A stretch of DNA of 5,972 bases from Candidatus Poseidoniaceae archaeon (GTDB lineage: Archaea > Thermoplasmatota > Poseidoniia > Poseidoniales > Poseidoniaceae): contig DUJJ01000005.1 in the NCBI GenBank assembly GCA_013329865.1, positions 1-5,972 on the forward strand, read 5' to 3'. Positions 1 to 5,972 of this stretch are shown here, one piece after another (within the stretch, counting starts at the first letter, position 1; every line of letters begins with the position of its first letter). The notes beneath the pieces are model-generated. The model saw nothing but the letters and a program-made list of their open reading frames with translations. It had not been told where the DNA came from and did not search any database. The translations under genes and the position numbers were made by a program.

Positions 1-943
<943 letters not shown>

Positions 944-951
944 AGAAAACC

Positions 952-991
952 GGAGGCTGGGGTCATTTTTGGCCCCAGTCTCCACTTTTTT
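952..991 (+). terminator. Hairpin plus T-tract terminating the 16S transcript
   Basis: The arms GGAGGCTGGGGTC (952-964) and GGCCCCAGTCTCC (971-983) pair over 13 positions, with two G-T wobbles and no mismatch, around the loop ATTTTT. A run of six T follows at 986-991. It begins only about 9 bases after the mature 16S end and lies before the convergent kinase gene, so it probably ends the 16S transcript. Read from the other strand, the hairpin is followed by GGTTTTCTTAG, a weaker T-rich stretch, so it may also stop transcription of the kinase gene. Archaeal termination depends mainly on the T-tract, so the stem could instead be an RNA-processing or protective structure. Confidence 0.7.
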
Positions 992-1018
992 ATCTTAACC
1001 ACAGTTTACTTTTTACAC

Positions 1019-1909
1019 TTAGCCATTGTTGATAATCTTGGATAATTTTTGAATTATAGAACTCCTGAAGGTCAGTAAGCATAGTTTAGGTGCCTGAATA
1101 TTTACTGTTATACTGGCACCTCGATTGAAATGTACTTCATCCCAGCCATCCGGAACAACATATCCTCTGTGCATGTCAGAGGTCAGAACAGTATCTTTAT
1201 CAGTCCAGTCAAACCATGACCAAGGGTCTTGATCCCGTTGTGTGTGTGATATTTCCCTTGAAACAACAAAATAATGTGAGTTAATCTGTGAATTATCGAC
1301 TTTTTCTCGTAACTTTGCTAGTGTGTCTTTCTCCAAAATATGGTTTAGCCAGGCACCTTGGCCAAGCCAAGTTGAGAATACGATGCCGCTAGATTGTTGG
1401 CGGCACTTCTTACCATCTCGCCTGAGGTGGTATTTACTTGGAGCATATTGGTGCGTATTAGCGATTAATACATCATTCATCGCTGGATCTGTGGTGAAAC
1501 GATTACCAGATGTTGTATCAATAATCGCTTGTAAGCGCGGAATTTCATTGATGATTGCTTTTCCTTCAAGAGCTGTCACTATATCTTCAGCAAAAGTATG
1601 CACATTAGAGTCCATGTAAAAGCCAAAACTACCGTTAGGGTAGTCTTCGATTGGGTGGGAGTTCACACCAATAACTGGTGTATCGGCATCTATGTTGTGA
1701 GAGATACTTGTTAGTGTCCCATCACCGCCTAATACTACTACTAAATCCCGACCGATGAAGTCTGCACGAGTCACCTTTTCCCGCGCAGTTAGGTCAAATG
1801 TAACTTCAAACCTTTCACTTATGTTGTGTAGTGCTTGGGTTACCTTTTGCAAACTTTCATCATGGACTTGTTCAAAATTTTTCTTGAAGACGACAAGTAG
1901 GTTAGTCAT
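1019..1909 (-). CDS. Divergent NAD(+) kinase-family protein, NADK2-like
   Basis: This 296-residue protein belongs to the ATP-NAD kinase fold family, which phosphorylates NAD to NADP in the cytoplasm. Visible motifs are the nucleotide-binding VVVLGGDGTL at 57-66, the NE/ND-type motif MNDVLIAN at 144-151, the SSGIVFSTWLGQGAW stretch at 173-187 (where standard enzymes have DG-[IV]-STPTGSTAY), and a C-terminal VVPDGWDEVHFNRGASITV beta region at 251-269. The SSG in place of DG, the AW ending and the C-terminal pattern resemble eukaryotic mitochondrial NADK2 and plant NADK3 more than bacterial NadK. TWLGQ in place of TPTGS is unusual and may alter activity or substrate. Length is normal for the family. 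The ATG is preceded by GAGG (1917-1920 on this strand) 7 bases upstream, a plausible ribosome binding site and the only one in the window. The gene converges on the 16S gene and diverges from the membrane-protein gene at 2012. Family assignment is firm; exact substrate is inferred. Confidence 0.85.
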   Translation of the reverse strand: MTNLLVVFKKNFEQVHDESLQKVTQALHNISERFEVTFDLTAREKVTRADFIGRDLVVVLGGDGTLTSISHNIDADTPVIGVNSHPIEDYPNGSFGFYMDSNVHTFAEDIVTALEGKAIINEIPRLQAIIDTTSGNRFTTDPAMNDVLIANTHQYAPSKYHLRRDGKKCRQQSSGIVFSTWLGQGAWLNHILEKDTLAKLREKVDNSQINSHYFVVSREISHTQRDQDPWSWFDWTDKDTVLTSDMHRGYVVPDGWDEVHFNRGASITVNIQAPKLCLLTFRSSIIQKLSKIINNG

Positions 1910-1916
1910 CGGGCCG

Positions 1917-1920
1917 CCTC
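1917..1920 (-). promoter_or_regulatory. Shine-Dalgarno-like GAGG before the NAD kinase homologue
   Basis: On the minus strand GAGG lies within GAGGCGGCCCG directly before the ATG, with 7 bases between GAGG and the start codon. It is complementary to CCTC in the intact anti-Shine-Dalgarno of the 16S gene at 937-941. It supports the chosen start. Four bases can occur by chance, so confidence is modest. Confidence 0.4.
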
Positions 1921-1982
1921 AGTACTCGCAATCGTTCTTCCTTCTTCAAGACCACCATGTCTACTGTTGAATCATACGAGCC

Positions 1983-1990
1983 TTGAATAG
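1983..1990 (+). promoter_or_regulatory. TATA-like element before the small membrane-protein gene
   Basis: TTGAATAG begins 29 bases before the ATG at 2012, the distance expected of an archaeal TATA box if transcription starts at or next to the start codon (leaderless mRNA). It lies in the 102-base region shared with the divergent kinase gene. There is no Shine-Dalgarno sequence before this ATG. The element is a poor match to TTTAWA, and its position is the main argument. Confidence 0.3.
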
Positions 1991-2011
1991 GTTGGACTAC
2001 TACCCGCAGTC

Positions 2012-2581
2012 ATGCAATCAGACCAATTAGATGATTTGACGACACAAGATGGTGGCCAGGAGATTTTAATCGATGGTCAACCTGCCCAAATTTCAACAGG
2101 TTTCGGTAATCAAGTAATTATGCTACAGCAACCATCGAGTGCTTCAAAAGTCATTGGTATTTTGCTTATTATTTGGGGTGGATTAAACACAGTTTTCCTT
2201 TTGTTAGCGATGCTTGGTTGGTCTGATGCCGACGTTAGACAAGAACAGGGCATTGACTCGTTAGGTATTGGTCTAAATGTGGCTTCGGGCGGCGTCTCCA
2301 TCGCCACATCGATAATAGGCGGCATATGGATGTTAAACTACCAACGCAAGGGTGTTTACCTAGTCCTATTGGGAATTATCATCGGATTCATCTTCTCGAT
2401 AGTCCTCAGTTTTACTGGTTCGACTGATGTTGCGGCACAAGATGCAGGACTTAATGAATCAGTTGTTTCAAGTATTGCGGTCGGTGTAAGTGCAGTTTGT
2501 AGCGCGGTTTGCGGATTAATTGTTGCAATTCCACTAATGATCTCCAACAACGGATTGGATGATTCTAAGCTATTTGGCTGA
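2012..2581 (+). CDS. Small four-helix membrane protein of unknown function
   Basis: I do not recognise a family for this 189-residue protein. A polar, acidic, glutamine-rich N-terminal tail (1-45, with EILIDGQPAQIS) precedes four hydrophobic segments at about 46-69, 85-108, 113-134 and 152-177. The chain ends in a short polar tail. The third helix starts after a basic NYQRKG (109-114), which by the positive-inside rule places that loop in the cytoplasm, and therefore both termini too. Glycine- and serine-rich helices suggest tight packing rather than a pore. No signal peptide, cofactor motif or catalytic residues stand out. It is followed after 39 bases by the GIDE-like membrane-protein gene on the same strand, so a joint role is possible but unproven. 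The ATG at 2012 gives the longest reading frame from an ATG; no ribosome binding site precedes it, which fits leaderless translation. The continuous hydrophobic pattern makes it a convincing gene, although its function is unknown. Confidence 0.8.
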   Translation: MQSDQLDDLTTQDGGQEILIDGQPAQISTGFGNQVIMLQQPSSASKVIGILLIIWGGLNTVFLLLAMLGWSDADVRQEQGIDSLGIGLNVASGGVSIATSIIGGIWMLNYQRKGVYLVLLGIIIGFIFSIVLSFTGSTDVAAQDAGLNESVVSSIAVGVSAVCSAVCGLIVAIPLMISNNGLDDSKLFG

Positions 2582-2590
2582 TTGACAACA

Positions 2591-2598
2591 TTAAAGCC
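2591..2598 (+). promoter_or_regulatory. TATA-like element before the GIDE-like membrane-protein gene
   Basis: TTAAAGCC begins 30 bases before the ATG at 2621, at the spacing of an archaeal TATA box for a leaderless transcript. A second AT-rich patch (CAATATA, 2604-2610) is too close to the ATG for a TATA box, unless translation begins further inside the gene. The match is weak; transcription from the upstream gene is also possible. Confidence 0.3.
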
Positions 2599-2620
2599 TC
2601 GCTCAATATAGCGTAGTTTG

Positions 2621-3979
2621 ATGATAGAGACACTCAATCTTCAATCTGGCTCATTCAAGATGGTGTTACCATACAAATGGTATGGCTGGCTAGGCTACGT
2701 AATATTTGGTCTATTGGTAATTTTCGGACTTATCGCCATTGTAAGTGGGCTAAGCGGAACAGCCGATGACCTAATATTTGGACTATTTCTCAGCGGAGGT
2801 GGCTTACTCGGACTTGCCCTATTTACCCCAGGTTCTCATGAGAAAGACTTGCACGATATTAGGCAGCAGGCCATTGACCCTGCTGAATTAGAGGCAAAAG
2901 CCAGAGAAAGCGGGTTAACTGTTGATAGTTGGTTTCTCCGTCAAACTACCTATGTGCCAACCAATGACCCTAACGATTGGATTCTTCCCGCACCAGGGCC
3001 AGCAACGTGGAATACTACGGATCGTTATGCAGAAGATCCAGAAGGACAGCCAATTCCAGAACATCCTGTGCGGGTAGGAACACCAATTCCAGCAACCTTC
3101 AGTTTGTATGGAATATTTGGCCTATCTTCGGTGTTAATGTTCATTATCGGTGCGGGTGTCGGTATCGGTCAGGTTGATGAATCCGATACAAGGTTAATCG
3201 TGATTGGAGTTGTTTCATTGATCTCTATTATTTGGCTAATTCTAGGTTGGTTGCGAGCCAAAATGCTCAATCAAATGATTGACACTCCTACTTCCCTTGT
3301 TCGTTCTGTCGCTCTTGGTCACCATGAGTTAGTTGGTCAAGCTAGACCATCACATGAAGGTGTTCTTCGAGTGGTTGTTGATGGCAATGAAAGAATGTTC
3401 ATGGAAAACATGGTCGCGTATAATTGGACTTACGAGCAACATCAAGAAAGAACTGTGCAAACAAAAGAAGGCACAAGAACTGAACGCAGGTGGGTTACTA
3501 TTAGATCGGACGCAGGTGGTTGTCCATTTATTCTCCATGATGGGACGGGCGGTATTAGGGTCAACGCTAATAGCTTCAAACGTAATAATTATGGCAATTA
3601 CATCAAGCGTTGGGACGGTGCATTCGCCGAGACTTTGGGAAAACAGTTCATGGCCTCATTGATTGCGGGGGTGTTAGGTGGTTGGCGAGTTATTGACCAT
3701 CGTTGGACACTTTATGGAATTAAATTAGGTAATCCAGTTTATCTCATGGGGGAAGTCAAGTCACGCTCTCGGTCTGACATCGATGCAGAAAACTTGGACG
3801 GTACGCGGCAAAATAGCATAATCGAGGTTTGGGGTGACAATGATGGTGTCGGTCAAAAGGTAACCATAAATCGGGGCACAGAATTGTCTAATATTGGGCG
3901 TTCGAGGTCGACAGTTGAGATGATTGCCCTACCAATGCTGCTTTTCTTGGGAGCATTGTGTCTTCTTGCTCTAGCATGA
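2621..3979 (+). CDS. Multi-pass membrane protein with GIDE/BAM-like (MUL1-type) domain
   Basis: This 452-residue protein has helices at about 23-42, 50-68, 161-181, 191-212 and 433-451. Two polar parts separate them: a proline- and tryptophan-rich loop (about 73-158) and a soluble domain (about 224-430). The soluble domain follows the pattern of the GIDE or BAM (beside-a-membrane) domain of the mitochondrial E3 ligase MUL1. It has SVALGHHELVGQARP at 229-243, a tyrosine-containing strand VAYNWTYEQ at 265-273, then RWVTIRSDAGGCPFILHDGTGGIRV, a tryptophan-to-PF-to-DG-TG-I-V series, at 290-314, and PVYLMGEVKSRS at 372-383, before a closing helix. No RING finger or cysteine cluster is present, so ligase activity is not implied; prokaryotic members have no established role. 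ATG 2621 is chosen. A TTG just before it (2618) would add one residue, and a later ATG at 2660 would remove 13 without losing a helix. Neighbours are the small membrane-protein gene (39 bases before) and the thiolase gene (31 bases after). Confidence 0.75.
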   Translation: MIETLNLQSGSFKMVLPYKWYGWLGYVIFGLLVIFGLIAIVSGLSGTADDLIFGLFLSGGGLLGLALFTPGSHEKDLHDIRQQAIDPAELEAKARESGLTVDSWFLRQTTYVPTNDPNDWILPAPGPATWNTTDRYAEDPEGQPIPEHPVRVGTPIPATFSLYGIFGLSSVLMFIIGAGVGIGQVDESDTRLIVIGVVSLISIIWLILGWLRAKMLNQMIDTPTSLVRSVALGHHELVGQARPSHEGVLRVVVDGNERMFMENMVAYNWTYEQHQERTVQTKEGTRTERRWVTIRSDAGGCPFILHDGTGGIRVNANSFKRNNYGNYIKRWDGAFAETLGKQFMASLIAGVLGGWRVIDHRWTLYGIKLGNPVYLMGEVKSRSRSDIDAENLDGTRQNSIIEVWGDNDGVGQKVTINRGTELSNIGRSRSTVEMIALPMLLFLGALCLLALA

Positions 3980-3981
3980 AG

Positions 3982-3989
3982 TTCAAAGG
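3982..3989 (+). promoter_or_regulatory. TATA-like element before the thiolase gene
   Basis: TTCAAAGG begins 29 bases before the ATG at 4011, inside the 31-base gap after the preceding gene. Its position matches those before the two upstream genes, and again no Shine-Dalgarno sequence is present. The base match to an archaeal TATA box is weak; the case rests on the repeated spacing. Confidence 0.25.
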
Positions 3990-4010
3990 CTAGTTTGTAC
4001 ACGCCAGCCC

Positions 4011-5228
4011 ATGGAAGAAGTTGTGATAGTCGGCGGAGCGCGAACCCCATTTTGTGAATGGCAAAGTGGCAAGCGAGGCGATGGCCAGCCCGGCGGTCTG
4101 TTGAAAGATTATAGCGCCTTAAAGCTGGGCGAGATTGCCATTAAGGGCGCACTTGATAAAACTGGAACGGCGCCGGAAAATGTCGATCATGTTGTAATGG
4201 GCTATGCATTACAGACATGTGATCAAGCAATATTTGGTGCAAGGCATGCCGGACTTGGAGCGGGGATACCGCAAGAGATACCGATGTTAACACTCTCTAG
4301 AATCTGTGGTAGCGGTGTTCAATCAATCGTCACTGCCGCCCAAATGGTGATGCTCGGAGAGGCAAAGACTGTGGTTGCAGGAGGTATGGAGAATATGTCT
4401 CAAGCACCCCATGTCTTGCGTGGTATGCGTGATACCTACAAATTGGGACGTCCACCGCGCGAGGGCACAGTCTTAGAAAAGAACATGGAGGATTACCTCT
4501 TTACCAACCTACTCGATGGTATGTGTGGCTCTTTCATGGCTCAGACCTCAGATGAAATTTGTAAACGTAAAGGGGTAACCAGAGAAGAAACCGATGAATT
4601 CGCCGCCTTATCGCATGCTAGAACTGCTAATTCTATTGACAATGATATCTGGGAACAGGAAGTAGTCAAGGTTGGCGATGTTGGCCATAAAGACGAAGAT
4701 CACGTCGTGCGTGGTAGCACTCCAGCATCATTAGCAGAGTTAAGGACGGCCTTTGGTCCGGATAGCCTTGTTACTGCCGGCAACGCATCTGGCGTGGTTG
4801 ACGGGGCTGCGGCAGTAGTAATCAAGTCGGCATCTAAAGCCATTGAAGACGGCGATAAGCCGCTCGCCAAAATAATAAGTTGGGGAATTGTTGGTTTAGA
4901 GCCGGCAATTATGGCCTATGGCCCCGTCCCATCGTCCAAGCAAGCGCTTGAAAAAGCCAACCTTACAATCGATGATATCGACCGCTGGGAAATCAATGAA
5001 GCGTTTGCAGGGCAGGCAGTTGCCTGCATCAAGGACTTGGGTTTGGATGTAGCAAGAGTAAATGTCAACGGTGGAGCTGTTGGTATTGGCCATCCATTAG
5101 CAGCAACCGGAACCAGACTTGTTCTCACGTTGGCTCATGAGTTAAAGCGCTGCAATGGCCGTTATGGGGTTGCAACTGCGTGTATTGGTGGCGGACAAGG
5201 AATTGCTATGGTTATTGAATCGATTTGA
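4011..5228 (+). CDS. Acetyl-CoA C-acetyltransferase / 3-ketoacyl-CoA thiolase
   Basis: This 405-residue cytoplasmic thiolase cleaves 3-ketoacyl-CoA with CoA to acetyl-CoA and a shortened acyl-CoA, or condenses two acetyl-CoA in reverse. The N-terminal thiolase signature VVIVGGARTPF is at 4-14. The nucleophile is Cys99 in SRICGSGVQS (96-105). GGMENMSQAPH (124-134), TREETDEFAALSH (190-202) and TAGNASGVVDGAAAV (255-269) are typical family blocks. The second catalytic set is NEAF (329-332), His361 in GHPLAATG (360-367) and Cys391 in CIGGGQG (391-397), so all catalytic residues are intact. Length and motifs match the bacterial/eukaryotic biosynthetic-degradative thiolase class. Archaeal mevalonate-pathway thiolases are normally encoded beside HMG-CoA synthase and a DUF35 protein; neither is here, so a role in beta-oxidation is favoured. 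Chain-length preference cannot be read from sequence. The gene follows the GIDE-like gene by 31 bases; its TGA directly abuts the convergent permease gene's stop codon. Confidence 0.95.
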   Translation: MEEVVIVGGARTPFCEWQSGKRGDGQPGGLLKDYSALKLGEIAIKGALDKTGTAPENVDHVVMGYALQTCDQAIFGARHAGLGAGIPQEIPMLTLSRICGSGVQSIVTAAQMVMLGEAKTVVAGGMENMSQAPHVLRGMRDTYKLGRPPREGTVLEKNMEDYLFTNLLDGMCGSFMAQTSDEICKRKGVTREETDEFAALSHARTANSIDNDIWEQEVVKVGDVGHKDEDHVVRGSTPASLAELRTAFGPDSLVTAGNASGVVDGAAAVVIKSASKAIEDGDKPLAKIISWGIVGLEPAIMAYGPVPSSKQALEKANLTIDDIDRWEINEAFAGQAVACIKDLGLDVARVNVNGGAVGIGHPLAATGTRLVLTLAHELKRCNGRYGVATACIGGGQGIAMVIESI

Positions 5229-5972
5229 CTATGTTAATAGATCAAACACATAGTTTAACCACGTAATTGACAACACACCGACGAATAGTTTGAGTAATTG
5301 ATTTTCATCAAACAACTTGAATCCGATTATCGCACCAGACTTCGCTCCAATGAAGTTGACTAAGACCAACACTGCTAACAACCAAACTTCGGCCGTGAGA
5401 ATTTCAACCTGATCACCGGTTAATAGGATGAAATGTGTTACAATCGCAATAGGTACAACAACCATCATCACATTTAGACTTGAACCAATCGAGGTGCGTG
5501 TGTTTAGGTTGCCGAAGAATTTCATCGCTGGCACATAGATTAGACCTGCCCCAACTGCCATAACGCTAGATAGAAACCCACCAAATGCTGATATTCCGGT
5601 TAGCCTACTTTGTTGAATCTCTCTATCTGCGTCGGCTGATATTGACTGGGAGGTAATTCTCATGACCATTTTGTAAATTACAAAACCAACAACAACAACG
5701 CTCAGGATTTTGAATATCGATTTATACTGAGTGCCGCTGATAAAGACAAAGATAACTCCGACTATCGCCCCCGGAATCGCGCCACGAAGAGCAATACGGA
5801 TTAACCGGTCGTCAACATATGATTGTTTTCTGTGCTCTAGTCCACTACCATAACTGGTGATTGCAGTCAACAACAATGAGACAATAATCAGGGTTTGATC
5901 AAGGTCCCATCCGCCTATATAATGCAACAACGGAACATAAAGTATGCCTCCTCCTAGACCTAGTGGCGCAAA
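5229..5972 (-). CDS. TauE/SafE-family membrane permease (5' end outside window)
   Basis: The open frame runs to the window edge, giving 247 visible residues without a certain start. The first visible residues, FAPLGLGGGILYVPLL, are the glycine-rich first-repeat motif typical of the N-terminus of TauE/SafE (DUF81) transporters. Starting at an internal TTG (5930) would cut through this motif, so I treat the gene as partial, probably lacking only 10-20 residues. The second repeat repeats the pattern: GGFLSSVMAVGAGLIYVP (131-148) followed by TRTSIGSSL (158-166), matching the first-repeat SLLLTAITSYGSGLEHR. About eight hydrophobic segments are visible (about 3-18, 26-43, 63-80, 86-104, 125-149, 163-184, 193-218, 226-245). 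Members move sulfite, sulfoacetate, taurine-derived and other small organic anions across the cytoplasmic membrane; substrate cannot be assigned. Its TAG stop codon touches the thiolase TGA, so the two genes converge with no spacer. Confidence 0.9.
   Translation of the reverse strand, partial: FAPLGLGGGILYVPLLHYIGGWDLDQTLIIVSLLLTAITSYGSGLEHRKQSYVDDRLIRIALRGAIPGAIVGVIFVFISGTQYKSIFKILSVVVVGFVIYKMVMRITSQSISADADREIQQSRLTGISAFGGFLSSVMAVGAGLIYVPAMKFFGNLNTRTSIGSSLNVMMVVVPIAIVTHFILLTGDQVEILTAEVWLLAVLVLVNFIGAKSGAIIGFKLFDENQLLKLFVGVLSITWLNYVFDLLT

Noticed and set aside
944..1018. A tRNA or the start of a 23S gene after the 16S gene
   Set aside because: The 75 bases hold only the hairpin terminator and AT-rich sequence; no cloverleaf or 23S 5' sequence is visible.
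1357..1366. Ten-base perfect palindrome CTTGGCCAAG, as an operator
   Set aside because: It is in the middle of the kinase gene, in the codons for its LGQ loop, far from any start. A single 10-base palindrome in nearly 6 kb is weak evidence.
1957..1986. A nine-codon ATG reading frame upstream of the membrane-protein gene at 2012, as a possible regulatory leader peptide
   Set aside because: It is short, has no ribosome binding site, no repeated codon and no attenuator hairpin after it. The TATA-like element at 1983-1990 would place it before the transcript start.
2600..2613. CGCT-CAATAT-AGCG inverted repeat before the GIDE-like gene, as a terminator or operator
   Set aside because: The stem has only four pairs with a six-base loop and no T-tract follows; it is too small to call.
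3333..3662. A 109-residue + strand frame inside the GIDE-like gene, with a further one at 2977-3177
   Set aside because: They are out-of-frame readings of a gene whose own frame has clear helices and domain pattern.
5229..5930. A complete permease gene starting at the TTG at 5930
   Set aside because: The frame stays open to the window edge and the 14 codons before this TTG encode the conserved glycine-rich TauE/SafE N-terminal motif, so the real start lies outside.

Overview
The window looks like a chromosomal piece of a planktonic marine euryarchaeon, most likely Marine Group II (Candidatus Poseidoniales) or a close Thermoplasmatota relative. The evidence is the 3' two-thirds of an archaeal 16S rRNA at the left edge. 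It carries archaeal signature stretches (ACTTAAAGGAATTGGCGGGGG, ATTAGATACCCGGGTAGTCC), and its V5-V8 sequence reads like Marine Group II clones as I remember them; no search was run. The 16S gene stands alone: a strong hairpin with a T-tract follows the mature 3' end, then a protein gene on the other strand. No tRNA or 23S gene follows. Unlinked rRNA genes are known in Thermoplasma and Marine Group II, which supports this placement.

Layout: (1) 1-943, 16S rRNA, + strand, 5' end outside the window. (2) 952-991, hairpin terminator. (3) 1019-1909, - strand, a divergent NAD kinase-family protein convergent with the 16S gene. (4) 1910-2011, a short divergent intergenic region. (5) 2012-5228, + strand, three genes in a row: a small four-helix membrane protein, a five-helix membrane protein with a GIDE/BAM-like domain (the domain of the eukaryotic mitochondrial ligase MUL1, without a RING finger), and an acetyl-CoA acetyltransferase-type thiolase. 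(6) 5229-5972, - strand, a TauE/SafE-family permease that runs off the right edge; its stop codon directly abuts the thiolase stop codon.

The thiolase fits the fatty-acid/acyl-CoA and protein-degrading heterotrophy generally inferred for this group, and the NAD kinase homologue would supply NADP(H). The two membrane proteins have no assigned function and may work together. The three + strand genes lack Shine-Dalgarno sequences, and each has a weak TATA-like element 29-30 bases before its ATG. This would fit separate, leaderless transcripts, although the short gaps also allow an operon. I see no mobile element, CRISPR array, tRNA, phage gene or defence system. Every protein-free stretch beyond the rRNA is about 100 bases or shorter.
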